This document shows positions 14,632 through 22,889 of a DNA stretch of 23,636 nt, piece after piece (within the stretch, counting starts at the first letter, position 1; every line of letters starts with the position of its first letter). The notes beneath the pieces were generated by a model, which was not told the origin of the DNA, did no database searches, and saw nothing but the letters and a program-made list of their open reading frames with translations. Where the stretch lies: NCBI GenBank assembly GCA_035524275.1, contig DATKPC010000026.1:1-23636 (forward strand), in the 5' to 3' direction. Origin of the DNA: DATKPC01 sp035524275. GTDB taxonomy: Bacteria; Pseudomonadota; Gammaproteobacteria; Burkholderiales; Burkholderiaceae_F. The position numbers and the translations under genes are program-made.

Positions 14632-16344
14632 GTGATCTCGACGACTGAATTTCGAGCATCCGATCTGGCCGCCCTGGTGCGCATGGCCCAGGAACTCGGC
14701 GCGGAAACGGAACTGCGCACGCTACTCGAGCGCGTCCTGCGACGCGCCGTCGAATTGACCGCTTCGACCGGCGCAAGCGTCTACCTTCACGACGAACGCC
14801 GACGCAAGCTCTATGTCGCGCATGCCGTCGGGCCCGGCGCCGACGTGGTGCTGCGGATGTGGGGCATCCACGGAAAAGGCATCCCGCTCGTCGGCAGCAA
14901 GGCCGGCGCCGTGTTCACTTCCGGCGATGCGCTCGTCGAAAACGAGGTTCAGGGCGATGCCGAACATTTCAAGGAGGTCGACCACGACACGGCGACCGCA
15001 ACCCGTTCAATGTGTTGCGTGCCCCTGAATGTCGCCGGCCGGCGGATCGGCGCGGTTCAACTGTTGAACCGAATCGACGGACCGTATTCGAGCTATGAAC
15101 TCGCGCTGCTCGAGGCCTTCGCCGGGCTTGCTGCGGTGGCGGTTCGCAATGCGCGCCTGATACGCGAACTCGCGGCGCACATGGGCGCCTACGGCGCCGA
15201 AATCGATGCACTGGACGCCGGCGCCATCGAGCGCCTGCTGACGACGCCGGCCGCGGCGGAACGGCTTTCGACGCTATTTGTCGACCTTCGAAGCTACTCG
15301 CACCTGGAGCGCGTCCTCCGCGAACCGGTCGTCCTCCAGGCCAAGCTCAACGAATACCTGGACCTTATCGCCGACTGCGCGATGCAGCATGCGGGAATCG
15401 TCAACAAGTTCCTCGGCGACGGCGCCATGCTGATCTTTCGCGGCGCCGAACACGAATGGAACGCCGTCCGCTGTGCGGACGCCATCGTGCATCGGTTCGA
15501 CGAACTGAAGGCGCGCTGGGACGCGGACTTTAACGAATCGCTGGATTTCCTCGATGTCGGGATCGGCATTGCAACCGACACCGTGACGCTCGGAACGATC
15601 GGCAGTGAACGCGTCCGCGAGTTCACTGCGATCGGGCCGGCCGTCGGATTGGCGGCATTCCTCGTCGATCGGGCACGTGCCGGCCGAAGAATCCTGACCG
15701 ATCGGATGACCTTCAAGGCTGTCGCCGATCGCGTGGTCGTCAGCGCACCCCCGGAACAAGTCGAGTTGACGAAGGCTGGGCCTGGAGGCCCCGTGTATGA
15801 AATACATACCATCGCCGGGCTCCGCGAGATGCCGCCGGCGGGCGACACGCCGCTGCCACGAGAGCAACCCGGCGACGCGCGCCCGGCGCAAAGGAATCCG
15901 TCGCTATTCGTCAGCTACAGTCGCGCCGATGCCGCGTGGCTGCAGGAACTGCAGATCCACTTGCGTCCTTTCATGCGCCGTCGCGGGTTGTCCCTCTGGG
16001 ACGACACCCGCATTGCCGCGGGCACGTCGTGGCGGACCGAAATCGAGGTTGCATTGGCCGACTGCGCCGCGGCAATCCTGCTGGTGACGCCGCGCTACCT
16101 GTCGTCGGAATTCGTCGAGCGCCACGAACTGCCGCCGCTCCTCGATGCCGCGCGCCGTCGCGGCCTGCGCATATTCTGGATTCCCGTATCGGCAAGCGCT
16201 TTCGAGGAAACCGAGCTCGCGAACTTCCAGGCGACCGTCGACCCACGAGCTCCGCTGGACGGCCTGTCGCCGGCCGAAAGAAATGCCACCTGGGTTCGCA
16301 TTTGCCGCGACATGGCCAGCACACTGCGTCTCACGGAGGCTTGA
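14632..16344 (+). CDS. GAF - class III nucleotide cyclase - TIR fusion protein
   Basis: A 570-residue soluble protein with three domains. A GAF sensor domain (about 25-178) includes ASVYLHDERR and VPLNVAGRRIGAVQLLNR. A class III adenylate/guanylate cyclase domain (about 205-390) follows, then a TIR domain (about 424-565) with SLFVSYSRADAAWL, WDD (456-458) and SSEFVERHEL. Glu499 is the best candidate for the NAD-cleaving glutamate. The cyclase keeps the metal aspartates Asp218 (FVDLRSYS) and Asp263 (KFLGDG), plus Lys259 and Thr332 for base contact. The normal IGDxVNxAAR is IGPAVGLAAF: Asn is Gly339 and Arg is Phe343, so both transition-state residues are gone. The frame is open to 13846, but that part looks non-coding. 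The start is uncertain: GTG 14632, or ATG 14683; neither has a clear ribosome site. Confidence 0.85.
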   Translation: MISTTEFRASDLAALVRMAQELGAETELRTLLERVLRRAVELTASTGASVYLHDERRRKLYVAHAVGPGADVVLRMWGIHGKGIPLVGSKAGAVFTSGDALVENEVQGDAEHFKEVDHDTATATRSMCCVPLNVAGRRIGAVQLLNRIDGPYSSYELALLEAFAGLAAVAVRNARLIRELAAHMGAYGAEIDALDAGAIERLLTTPAAAERLSTLFVDLRSYSHLERVLREPVVLQAKLNEYLDLIADCAMQHAGIVNKFLGDGAMLIFRGAEHEWNAVRCADAIVHRFDELKARWDADFNESLDFLDVGIGIATDTVTLGTIGSERVREFTAIGPAVGLAAFLVDRARAGRRILTDRMTFKAVADRVVVSAPPEQVELTKAGPGGPVYEIHTIAGLREMPPAGDTPLPREQPGDARPAQRNPSLFVSYSRADAAWLQELQIHLRPFMRRRGLSLWDDTRIAAGTSWRTEIEVALADCAAAILLVTPRYLSSEFVERHELPPLLDAARRRGLRIFWIPVSASAFEETELANFQATVDPRAPLDGLSPAERNATWVRICRDMASTLRLTEA

Positions 16345-16594
16345 ACCACAGGCCTGTTGACGCGCGGCGAACTCGAGTCGTGTGGCGTCAGTCTTCCAAT
16401 TGATGGGTGAGCGATTCGGCTCAACGTGGCGCCCGGCAGAATATCGACCCGTCCGGCTCGTCGACGGTGGCGAACCGCTCGATCGGATTGTCGCGATCAG
16501 GCCGGTCGAACTACTCCTTGGCCTGAACTCGTCCACCCGCACGATGTCCACACACCCGAACTATCGTCCGTCGCTTGAAGGACCACCCATCATT

Positions 16595-17086
16595 TCACGA
16601 TGACGCAACCAGCGTGAAGTCGATCACATAACCCGCGTTGTCCTTCGACGTGTCGGAATAGAACAGTATGCTGTCGCCGCTTTCGCCATCGAATTGCTTC
16701 AGGAATTCCATTTTGAATTCCAGTTTCGGCGGAAGACTCGGAAATGTCCCCTGGACGGTGACGACTCCGCTGTTCAGATCGACGGTCAGCGTAATCGGCA
16801 CCTCGACGAGATTGTTGCTTGAATCGACAAAGTAGACGCTTGCCGGTGGTGCCGGAGGTGGCTGGCTATGCAGGACACCGCGCTTGCCGCTGGCGACAAA
16901 CGGAGTGCAGTCGCCGCCTCCGAAGAAGGAATCGAGGATCAGACCGCCTCCTTGTCGCGTCAGTCCGAAGGCAATGTTTTCTCCCCCATCCGGGTTCTTG
17001 CCGGCAGCAAGTCCCTTCGCCCAGGAAGCGATTCGGTCAAGTGCCTTTTGCGTACGGACGTGTTCTTCGCTTTCCGACATTGGCAT
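16595..17086 (-). CDS. Uncharacterised protein, beta-rich
   Basis: A 163-residue protein with no signal peptide. The first 40 residues are helical and polar (ESEEHVRTQKALDRIASWAKGLAAG). A glycine-rich middle follows (GLTRQGGGLILDSFFGGGDC), then a Pro stretch, then beta strands to the end (ITLTVDLNSGVVTVQGTF, KLEFKMEFLKQF, AGYVIDFTLV). GGAG lies six bases before the ATG at 17086; another ATG at 17092 abuts the GGAG and is less likely. It converges on the TIR gene across a 250-bp gap in which I see nothing. I recognise no family; the strand pattern might be a small C2-like or effector-type sandwich, which is a guess. Confidence 0.55.
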   Translation of the reverse strand: MPMSESEEHVRTQKALDRIASWAKGLAAGKNPDGGENIAFGLTRQGGGLILDSFFGGGDCTPFVASGKRGVLHSQPPPAPPASVYFVDSSNNLVEVPITLTVDLNSGVVTVQGTFPSLPPKLEFKMEFLKQFDGESGDSILFYSDTSKDNAGYVIDFTLVASS

Positions 17087-17340
17087 CGTCATCTCCGGAC
17101 GTGATCAAGATCGTTCCATCCAAGACTATCAGTCACTGCCAAACCTTCAATCCGAATATTCGGCAATCAGATGGAGGCGAGATCGCGTGGCTATCCTTGC
17201 CGCCGAGGCGTCGTCGATTGAACTCGATACCTCATCTCGACGTCATGCGCGGTCCATGTCGACCGTGAATGCAATTCGAGCGCGCTTGAGGTCGACGCAA
17301 TAGGCAATCAAGTGGTAGTCGTGCCGACCGCATAGGTCGT

Positions 17341-17526
17341 TCAGTCTCCCATGGTCTGGATATCGCCGGCATGGCCAGCCGAATTCTCGGCCATCGCCGA
17401 CGGCAGGTCGTCGACGGTCAGTCCATCCGGAACGCAATCGTCATCTGCATCCAAGTCTTCATCATCCAGCGCGGAGGCGAAAGGACCCCACCGCGGGGTT
17501 GCCCGGTGCCGCTTCAGCATGAGCAT
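17341..17526 (-). CDS. Possible small acidic protein
   Basis: A 61-codon ORF whose middle is strongly acidic (ALDDEDLDADDDCVPD), followed by GLTVDDLPSAMAEN. The composition is unlike a random shadow frame in this GC-rich DNA, but no good ribosome binding site precedes its ATG codons (17526 or 17520). It may be the tail of a decayed gene rather than a working one. Confidence 0.25.
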   Translation of the reverse strand: MLMLKRHRATPRWGPFASALDDEDLDADDDCVPDGLTVDDLPSAMAENSAGHAGDIQTMGD

Positions 17527-17655
17527 CAAGCCGGCGCCTACGACCGGCAAGCACTTGGCCGTGCGCGACGACCCGCGGCGCGCATGGAGGGTTGGCGCCG
17601 TAATCCGTCCAGGTTCTTGTCCCCGCCCCCACCGCCTGCGCGGCGGAAAACGAAA

Positions 17656-17675
17656 CGGGCGGCCTGCGCCGCCCG
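17656..17675. terminator. Intrinsic-type terminator of the S53 peptidase gene
   Basis: CGGGCGGC-CTGC-GCCGCCCG gives an 8-bp GC stem with a 4-base loop. On the reverse strand it is followed by TTTCGTTTTCC, a broken T-run. It lies about 130 bp past the peptidase stop, with no other gene between. Confidence 0.6.
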
Positions 17676-17806
17676 CTTTGCATTCCTTTACCCTGAGAGC
17701 GTTGGAAAAGCTGCGGCACGCAGACCAGGGCCGGGATGTAGGGTGCTCCGGGCCATGGCCGCCACCCGCCTTACAACCCCTGCAGGGCGTCGCAGCCTGG
17801 CAACTC

Positions 17807-19792
17807 CTAATGCCAGCCGGTGAGCGCGCGGAAGAATTCCGGGCCGTTCGGCGAACCGACGCCGGTCTCGTTGTCATACCCGACGGTGCTATGCAACGTG
17901 GAGGTTTGCACGTCGATTGTCCGCAGCCGGAAGCGCTTGCCTTGCGTGTCGTCGACGCCATTCACGTAGTCGGTGCGGACCTCGGCCAAAGGCGAGGTCG
18001 GGGCAACGATGTCGTGCACCGCCGGCGTGCCCAGCATACGATAGTAGAGTGGGTTGATGAACCCGAGCGGATGGTGTTTGGCCTGGTCGGCCACCGCGAC
18101 CAGGCCCGCCAGCAGCGGGGAGGAAAGGCTGGTGCCACCGATGCGATACTGCGCCCAGTAGGTGCCATCCGGAAACACCTGCGTCTGTCCGACCTCGAAG
18201 CCGGTGTTGGGGTCGCCGGCGATCGCGATATCCGGTAACGCCCGCATCGGCGAGCCACCATAGTATTGAGAGATGCTGGCCGGCACGCGGGACACCTGGT
18301 AGAAGGGCTGCTCGAAGAGCTGGCTGGTGCCGCCGCCGCCGCCGGATGAATAAGTGGCGGCCGACCATGCGCCATTGCTCAGGCTCGAGTAGGCGTTCTG
18401 CCACCCGTATTCGCCAAGCCACTGACCTTGCCTGCCGATTAGCACGCTGGTGCCACCGACGCCGGTTACAAACGGAAGGTCAGCTGGAAACTCGACGGAC
18501 TTCGCGGCCAGGCTCGTGCCACCGGCCGTATGGTCACCGGAATCGCCCGTGGAGAAATTGACCGTGATGCCGGTCAACGCCGCTTCGAGGGAGAACTGCT
18601 GGTAGAAAGCGATGTAAGCGGCGCCCAAGTCGGCAACGTCGTCAACGCCATCGGTCCACGAGTTGGTGATCACGTCGGCGATGTGATTGTCGATCGTGCC
18701 TGCCCAAGCGTCATCCAGCCCGCTCGCGCAGTCCGAAGCCCCGACATAGATGATATTGGCGCCGGGTGCCATGGCGTGAACGGCCTCGACATCGAGCGTT
18801 TCTTCGCCGTACCAGCCCTGCGCGCCACATTCGTCTATGAGATCGTAACCGTCAGGCCCGGGGGTAATCTGGGTGAACTGATAGCGACGAAATGGCGGCT
18901 GATGGTGCACGGAATTGTATTGCTGGGCATCCTGGTAGATTGTCGGCGACGCATAGGCGTCGAGGATTGCCACGGTGACGCCGCGGCCGTCCACGCCTTG
19001 TTCCAGCAATTTGCTCACTCCATAAGCCGATTGGTACTGCTGCGGGCCGTAGCCGCAGATCACATAGGGCTCGATGCTCCCGTAGGCCGACGGCAGGTCG
19101 TAGGCGGACTTCTGACCGTAATAGTTGGAGCATGGCTGCACGCCGTACCGCGCCCCGGGCGCCGGCCCCGGCAGGGTGTCGGCAGGGCGGATCGAAGCAG
19201 GTCGCTTCATCGTGGAAACCTGATCGAGCCCGAGCACGCCGGTGACCGCACGAACGACGGCCGCTGGAGTGGCATCCGGAAGCGAAAGCGCTGCGGCATT
19301 GGCGCGCAGCGTCTTGCCCTGGTACGCGTAGTTGTGCAGCTCGGCACCGAAGACCCTCGTGACCTGTGCGGCGGAGCCGCTGGCCCGGACATACATCCCG
19401 CTCGGCAGCGTTTCGTCGACTCGGAAGCCCTGCGAGCGAAGCCAGTCCTGCACTGCGGCGACATCCGCGTGGAACGGCGCATAGCGGGCGATGAACTCGT
19501 CATTCGACAGCCAATTTCCGTAACTGGCGCTGTCTGGATCGGCGATCCACCGCAGCATCGCCTCCGCCCCGGCCTGGTCGCGCAGGCCGAGAAGGACGCC
19601 GAAATGGACCGGTGCCTCCGCGGGCGTCGTGCCAAGATCGCTCGCACGGGATAACCAGTTCGGGCTGCTGCCGCGAAGCTCGTGACGCCCGGCCGAAGCC
19701 GCCGTGGCCTCGGCCGCAGAGACACCATTCGCAACGACCGCGCCGCTGCCGACCAGAGTCACGGCCAGCAGTCCCTTTGTGATTGCATTCAT
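17807..19792 (-). CDS. Secreted S53 (sedolisin/pro-kumamolisin) serine-carboxyl peptidase
   Basis: A 661-residue preproenzyme of the S53 family, acid-active endopeptidases. A signal peptide (about 1-27, cleavage near VSAAEA) sends it out of the cytoplasm. The pro-kumamolisin activation domain (about 55-195) includes VHFGVLLGLRDQ, YGNWLSNDEFIARYAP and VTRVFGAELHNY. The catalytic domain carries Glu330 and Asp334 (GEETLDVEAVHAMAP), the oxyanion Asp417 (STGDSGD) and the nucleophile Ser555 (GGTSLSSP). The last segment, DIVAPTSPLAEV to TGVGSPNG, corresponds to the calcium-binding region. A GGGGGTGA site precedes the ATG at 19792. It is monocistronic, with a terminator about 130 bp downstream and an IS-type transposase about 0.8 kb upstream. 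All catalytic residues are present. Confidence 0.92.
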   Translation of the reverse strand: MNAITKGLLAVTLVGSGAVVANGVSAAEATAASAGRHELRGSSPNWLSRASDLGTTPAEAPVHFGVLLGLRDQAGAEAMLRWIADPDSASYGNWLSNDEFIARYAPFHADVAAVQDWLRSQGFRVDETLPSGMYVRASGSAAQVTRVFGAELHNYAYQGKTLRANAAALSLPDATPAAVVRAVTGVLGLDQVSTMKRPASIRPADTLPGPAPGARYGVQPCSNYYGQKSAYDLPSAYGSIEPYVICGYGPQQYQSAYGVSKLLEQGVDGRGVTVAILDAYASPTIYQDAQQYNSVHHQPPFRRYQFTQITPGPDGYDLIDECGAQGWYGEETLDVEAVHAMAPGANIIYVGASDCASGLDDAWAGTIDNHIADVITNSWTDGVDDVADLGAAYIAFYQQFSLEAALTGITVNFSTGDSGDHTAGGTSLAAKSVEFPADLPFVTGVGGTSVLIGRQGQWLGEYGWQNAYSSLSNGAWSAATYSSGGGGGTSQLFEQPFYQVSRVPASISQYYGGSPMRALPDIAIAGDPNTGFEVGQTQVFPDGTYWAQYRIGGTSLSSPLLAGLVAVADQAKHHPLGFINPLYYRMLGTPAVHDIVAPTSPLAEVRTDYVNGVDDTQGKRFRLRTIDVQTSTLHSTVGYDNETGVGSPNGPEFFRALTGWH

Positions 19793-20587
19793 TTTTCACC
19801 CCCTATGTTGTTCTTCTCGCGTGCGGCAGAATGCCGAGCGCGTCGGTCGCGAACTGACGCGAAAAAGGGTAGGCGATCACCCGTTGAGTCGGTAAGTCCT
19901 CGTTTCCGTCATCACCTCGCTGATCGAAACAGACGGCATCAGCCGGCGGACGGCGACGGCCGCGATCAAGGTCCAGGTTGCCGTCGGGCGGCTCGATGGC
20001 CAAGCGCCGACTCGCTCCGGAGGGGCCGCCGCATCGTTACCCCAAGACGGTGCCAGCCCAATATGCGCGTGCACCGCAAATGGGATTCGAGCCAATCGGC
20101 ATCCCGTCAGCGAGCATGCCCATCGCTCGCTTCCACGGTCAAGTGGGAAAGCTCCCCATTGCGATGCAAGAAACTACCTTGACGGTAACGCGAGGACGCC
20201 TCAGCTCGATTCGCTCGCCTCGCCGCCGCGACCGCGGACTTCGCACAACGAGGAGCCGAAGCACTGCTCATCGCCTGTGCGGGCGACTTCAAACGGCGGG
20301 TCGCGTGGCATCGCACTCCAGGTCCATTGACCGCATCAAGATTAGGATATCGGCGCCGCCGATAGAATTCCCTTTATTCTCGCATCGTTTTTTTGCAAAG
20401 AAAACGACAGTGAGTTCCGGCCAAGCCGATCTCACTCCGCACCGCCGGTGGGTCAGATTTGCTTCAGCATTGACAGCTACGACCCGCAGAACCGGAATCA
20501 CGGTCGACGCAGACGGATCGCTGTGGTCCGCAAATATCCGGTAGCGCAGACCGTAGCAGGGGGAACAGCGTATGGCATCATAAATCC
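19793..20587. other. Gene-poor stretch between the S53 peptidase and the transposase
   Basis: About 795 bp in which I find no supportable gene: the open frames have the Arg/Ser-rich look of shadow frames. The first 100 bases must hold the peptidase promoter, but no clear -35/-10 pair is visible. Around 20330-20410 the DNA becomes AT-richer, with a run of seven T, suggesting a junction with acquired DNA. The left end of the transposase element should lie in the last 100-200 bases; I could not define its inverted repeat. Confidence 0.5.
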
Positions 20588-21677
20588 GTGATCGCCCTCG
20601 CCCAGCTACTCTTGCGTCTAATTGCCGACACGGCTGCGCTGGCTGCCCTCGCCTTTCGGCCGCGTCTGGCAACCTTCGCCGAAAACCTCCTACTGCGCCG
20701 GCAACTCGCGCTCTTCCAGGAACGCGACATCAAACCGCGGCGCATTGATGCCGCGACGCGGATCAGCCTAGCTGCGCTGTCGCGCCTGTGCGATTGGCGC
20801 TCCTGCCTGACATTGGTTCGACCGCAAACCGTGATCGGTTGGCACCGAGCCGGTTGGCGCCTGCTCTGGCGCTATCGCTCACGACCGGGCCGCCCACGCA
20901 TTCCTGCCGAGCTTCGCCAGTTGGTCCGGCGCATGGCAATCGAAAATCCAACCTGGGGCCAGGAACGAATTGCCAACGAACTTCTACTCAAGCTCGGTCT
21001 GCGCCTTTCACCACGCACGGTTCGCAGGTACATGCCGAAACCCGTGCCGCATCGCCCACGCGGTGACCAGCGATGGGCAACGTTCCTCCGGAACCACGCG
21101 CATGCAATCATCGCTTGCGATTTTCTCGTTGCCGTCACGGCGACCTTCCGCCAAGTCTACGTTTTTTTTCGTAGTGCACCACGGCACGCGCCGACTTCTG
21201 CATCTGAATGTCACGACGCAGCCAACCGCGGCCTGGACTCTGCAGCAGCTACGGGAGGCGATAGGATTCGAGGATTCTTGTCGCTACCTGCTGCACGACC
21301 GAGACTCAATCTTCGCAGGTTGCTTGGATCGTTCGATCGAGGCGCTCGGGCTTCGCGTGTTGAAATCACCTCTACACAGCCCCAAAGCCAACGCCATCTG
21401 CGAGCGCCTGATCGGAACCATCCGCCGCGAGTGCCTTGATTGGCACATCCCGGTATCCGAAGGCCATATGCGGTGTATCGGAAAGGCGTGGGCAGATCAT
21501 TACCACCGTGGTCGCCCGCACATGTCCTTGGGGCCGGGGCTGCCCGATCCGCCGACCAACTCGGCTGCGACCACCTCCATCTCCCGGCATCACGTTGGCG
21601 CGCCCCTGCGGGTCAGCGTCAAGTCCGTGCTGGGCGGACTGCATCACGAATACGCCCTGCTCAGCGCCGGCGCGTAA
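20588..21677 (+). pseudogene. Integrase-type DDE transposase (rve), frameshifted
   Basis: One transposase split over two frames. The first (from the GTG at 20588) gives an N-terminal HTH region and TWGQERIANELLLKLGL, leading to the catalytic CDFLVAVTATFRQVYVFF. The second continues VVHHGTRRLLHLNVT, HDRDSIF and NAICERLIGTIRRECLDW. Together these supply the DDE triad, so the whole is about 360 residues, as in IS3/IS481-like integrases. The switch falls in a run of eight T at 21162-21169. Deleting one T restores the frame exactly, so the cause is a +1-base insertion, transcriptional slippage or a sequencing error. No inverted repeats were found, and no clear ribosome site precedes the GTG. Confidence 0.85.
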
Positions 21678-21724
21678 ACGAATTATTGCGGAGCACAACC
21701 GGAGCCGGACCGCTTTTGTAGATT

Positions 21725-21762
21725 AATTCGACAACCCTGCGGCGTCGCAGCATTGTCGAATT
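21725..21762. repeat. Long hairpin between the transposase and the orphan membrane gene
   Basis: AATTCGACAA (21725-21734) pairs perfectly with TTGTCGAATT (21753-21762). Inside, CTGCG-GCGT-CGCAG (21737-21750) extends the stem by five pairs, so the hairpin has 15 bp with only small internal loops. It may be a terminator for the transposase, an element end or a recombination site. Confidence 0.6.
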
Positions 21763-21769
21763 TCCGACA

Positions 21770-21791
21770 AGGGTTGTCCGCCAGCGGCGGA
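21770..21791. repeat. Second hairpin and competing arm
   Basis: AGGGTTGTC (21770-21778) is the exact complement of GACAACCCT (21730-21738), part of the first hairpin, so the two foldings exclude each other. TCCGCC-AGC-GGCGGA (21777-21791) forms a further 6-bp hairpin. The pattern recalls an attenuator leader; it ends 111 bp before the next start codon. Confidence 0.45.
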
Positions 21792-21902
21792 TGCCTCTAG
21801 CCTTCGCGGTAGTCGGCGGAGCTGCTCAGGCCGCGGTGCCGAGACCTGACACTGAGCGTTAATGGCACGGCCGCGCGTACGATTCCCGAGGAGTTCCTTC
21901 AC

Positions 21903-22889
21903 ATGAATGACCAAGGTCCCGTCATCTTAAGTGCAGATCGGCCCGATCGTAACGCCATCGTGCTAACGATAGCTTCCCCAGCGAAAAACTCTCTCACGCA
22001 GCTCTACTCCGAACCGGTTCGAATTTCACCGGTTGCCCTTCTTGACCTTGATCGTAAACTCCGCGAGAAGTTGCGACGACATCGCATCGAGCGAGTATCG
22101 CAACAGTTTTCGATCGAATTCACGAACGATCGCATCGTCACGTTCGCCTCATGCGGAGACTTTTCCACGTTTGACACACAGACACCGCTACTGACTCACG
22201 TCGTCACGGCAAAATGGAATTTCATTACCGAGGCCGACGCCGGGGACAATCCGCAACTCCACGCGATTCACGTCCGGGTTGCTGAACGCCCCACCACAGC
22301 CCAAATGCTCCGCCAAATGCTTAGCGATAGAGCCGAGGATAGCGTAAACATCGACAGCAAGATCTTTACGACGGTGTCCTGTACGATCGATTTTCTGGAA
22401 GGTGCATTTAGTACTGAACTCCTCGCGATTGTCACGGAATGGGTAGAGGTGCTGCCTCGTGCTGAGGCTACTTCTAGGATTGCTATTTGGCTTAGAGATC
22501 ACAATATTTCTATAACTAGATTCATCGATGGCGTCCTTCCGCCTCTAGCGCTGCTCGCTATGACATCGGTTTGGCTTTCTTATCTTCCAAAATCGATGAC
22601 TGAAATGATTCGGGTTGCAGTTGCTTGGATCATTGTCAGCTTTATTGTCTTCTTGGTTATGGGTTACTTTTCGAATAGCCTCAACCTGTTTTTGAATCGG
22701 CATTTGTCGCGAATCTGTACCGTCCCCGTCTTTGACATCACCGCTGGCGACAACAACCAACTGACTCGATACTTCGCGCGAAGCCGGAATTCTTTTTGGA
22801 AGCTTGCGGCAGCGGGAATCGTTACCGGCGCATTTAAGGGTGTGGCAGTCTATCTTGTGGGCGTCTTGCTAAGAGATCTGTTCTCCTAG
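21903..22889 (+). CDS. Orphan membrane protein of unknown function, likely acquired
   Basis: A 328-residue protein with GAGGAG nine bases before its ATG. Residues 1-130 form a soluble domain with alternating strands and helices (QQFSIEFTNDRIVTFASC). A helical part follows, with TEWVEVLPRAEATSR near 178-192. The C-terminal third has three or four membrane segments: FIDGVLPPLALLAMTSVWLSYL, a long one in AVAWIIVSFIVFLVMGYF, and AAAGIVTGAFKGVAVYLVGVLL at the end. The base composition is clearly less GC-rich than the rest of the window, and IS elements flank both sides. I recognise no family. A soluble sensor domain with a membrane end fits many accessory or defence effectors, but this is inference. 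Its TAG stop directly abuts an IS5 left end. Confidence 0.72.
   Translation: MNDQGPVILSADRPDRNAIVLTIASPAKNSLTQLYSEPVRISPVALLDLDRKLREKLRRHRIERVSQQFSIEFTNDRIVTFASCGDFSTFDTQTPLLTHVVTAKWNFITEADAGDNPQLHAIHVRVAERPTTAQMLRQMLSDRAEDSVNIDSKIFTTVSCTIDFLEGAFSTELLAIVTEWVEVLPRAEATSRIAIWLRDHNISITRFIDGVLPPLALLAMTSVWLSYLPKSMTEMIRVAVAWIIVSFIVFLVMGYFSNSLNLFLNRHLSRICTVPVFDITAGDNNQLTRYFARSRNSFWKLAAAGIVTGAFKGVAVYLVGVLLRDLFS

Larger units (their letters stand above)
17087..17806. other. Gene-poor stretch between the 163-residue protein and the S53 peptidase
   Basis: About 720 bp with no well-supported gene. It holds a 12-bp palindrome CCGAATATTCGG (17152-17163), 66 bp upstream of the 163-residue gene and possibly its operator. 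It also holds a short acidic ORF (17341-17526, minus) and a GC-rich terminator hairpin (17656-17675). A second minus-strand ORF fragment (17243-17437, ending LKRARIAFTVDMDRA) overlaps the acidic one in another frame. The region may be decayed coding sequence. Confidence 0.5.

Noticed and set aside
16382..16603. A 73-codon plus-strand ORF after the TIR gene
   Set aside because: No ribosome site, no conserved feature, overlaps the end of the opposite gene.
18530..19654. A 374-codon plus-strand frame opposite the S53 peptidase
   Set aside because: It mirrors the peptidase codons and has no domain of its own.
20380..20415. T-run near 20389-20396 as an intrinsic terminator
   Set aside because: The short GC stem at 20352-20362 is about 30 bases away, too far for a terminator.
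21763..21902. Integron attC site before the membrane gene
   Set aside because: The hairpins lack the GTTRRRY/RYYYAAC core pair, and no integrase of integron type is present.
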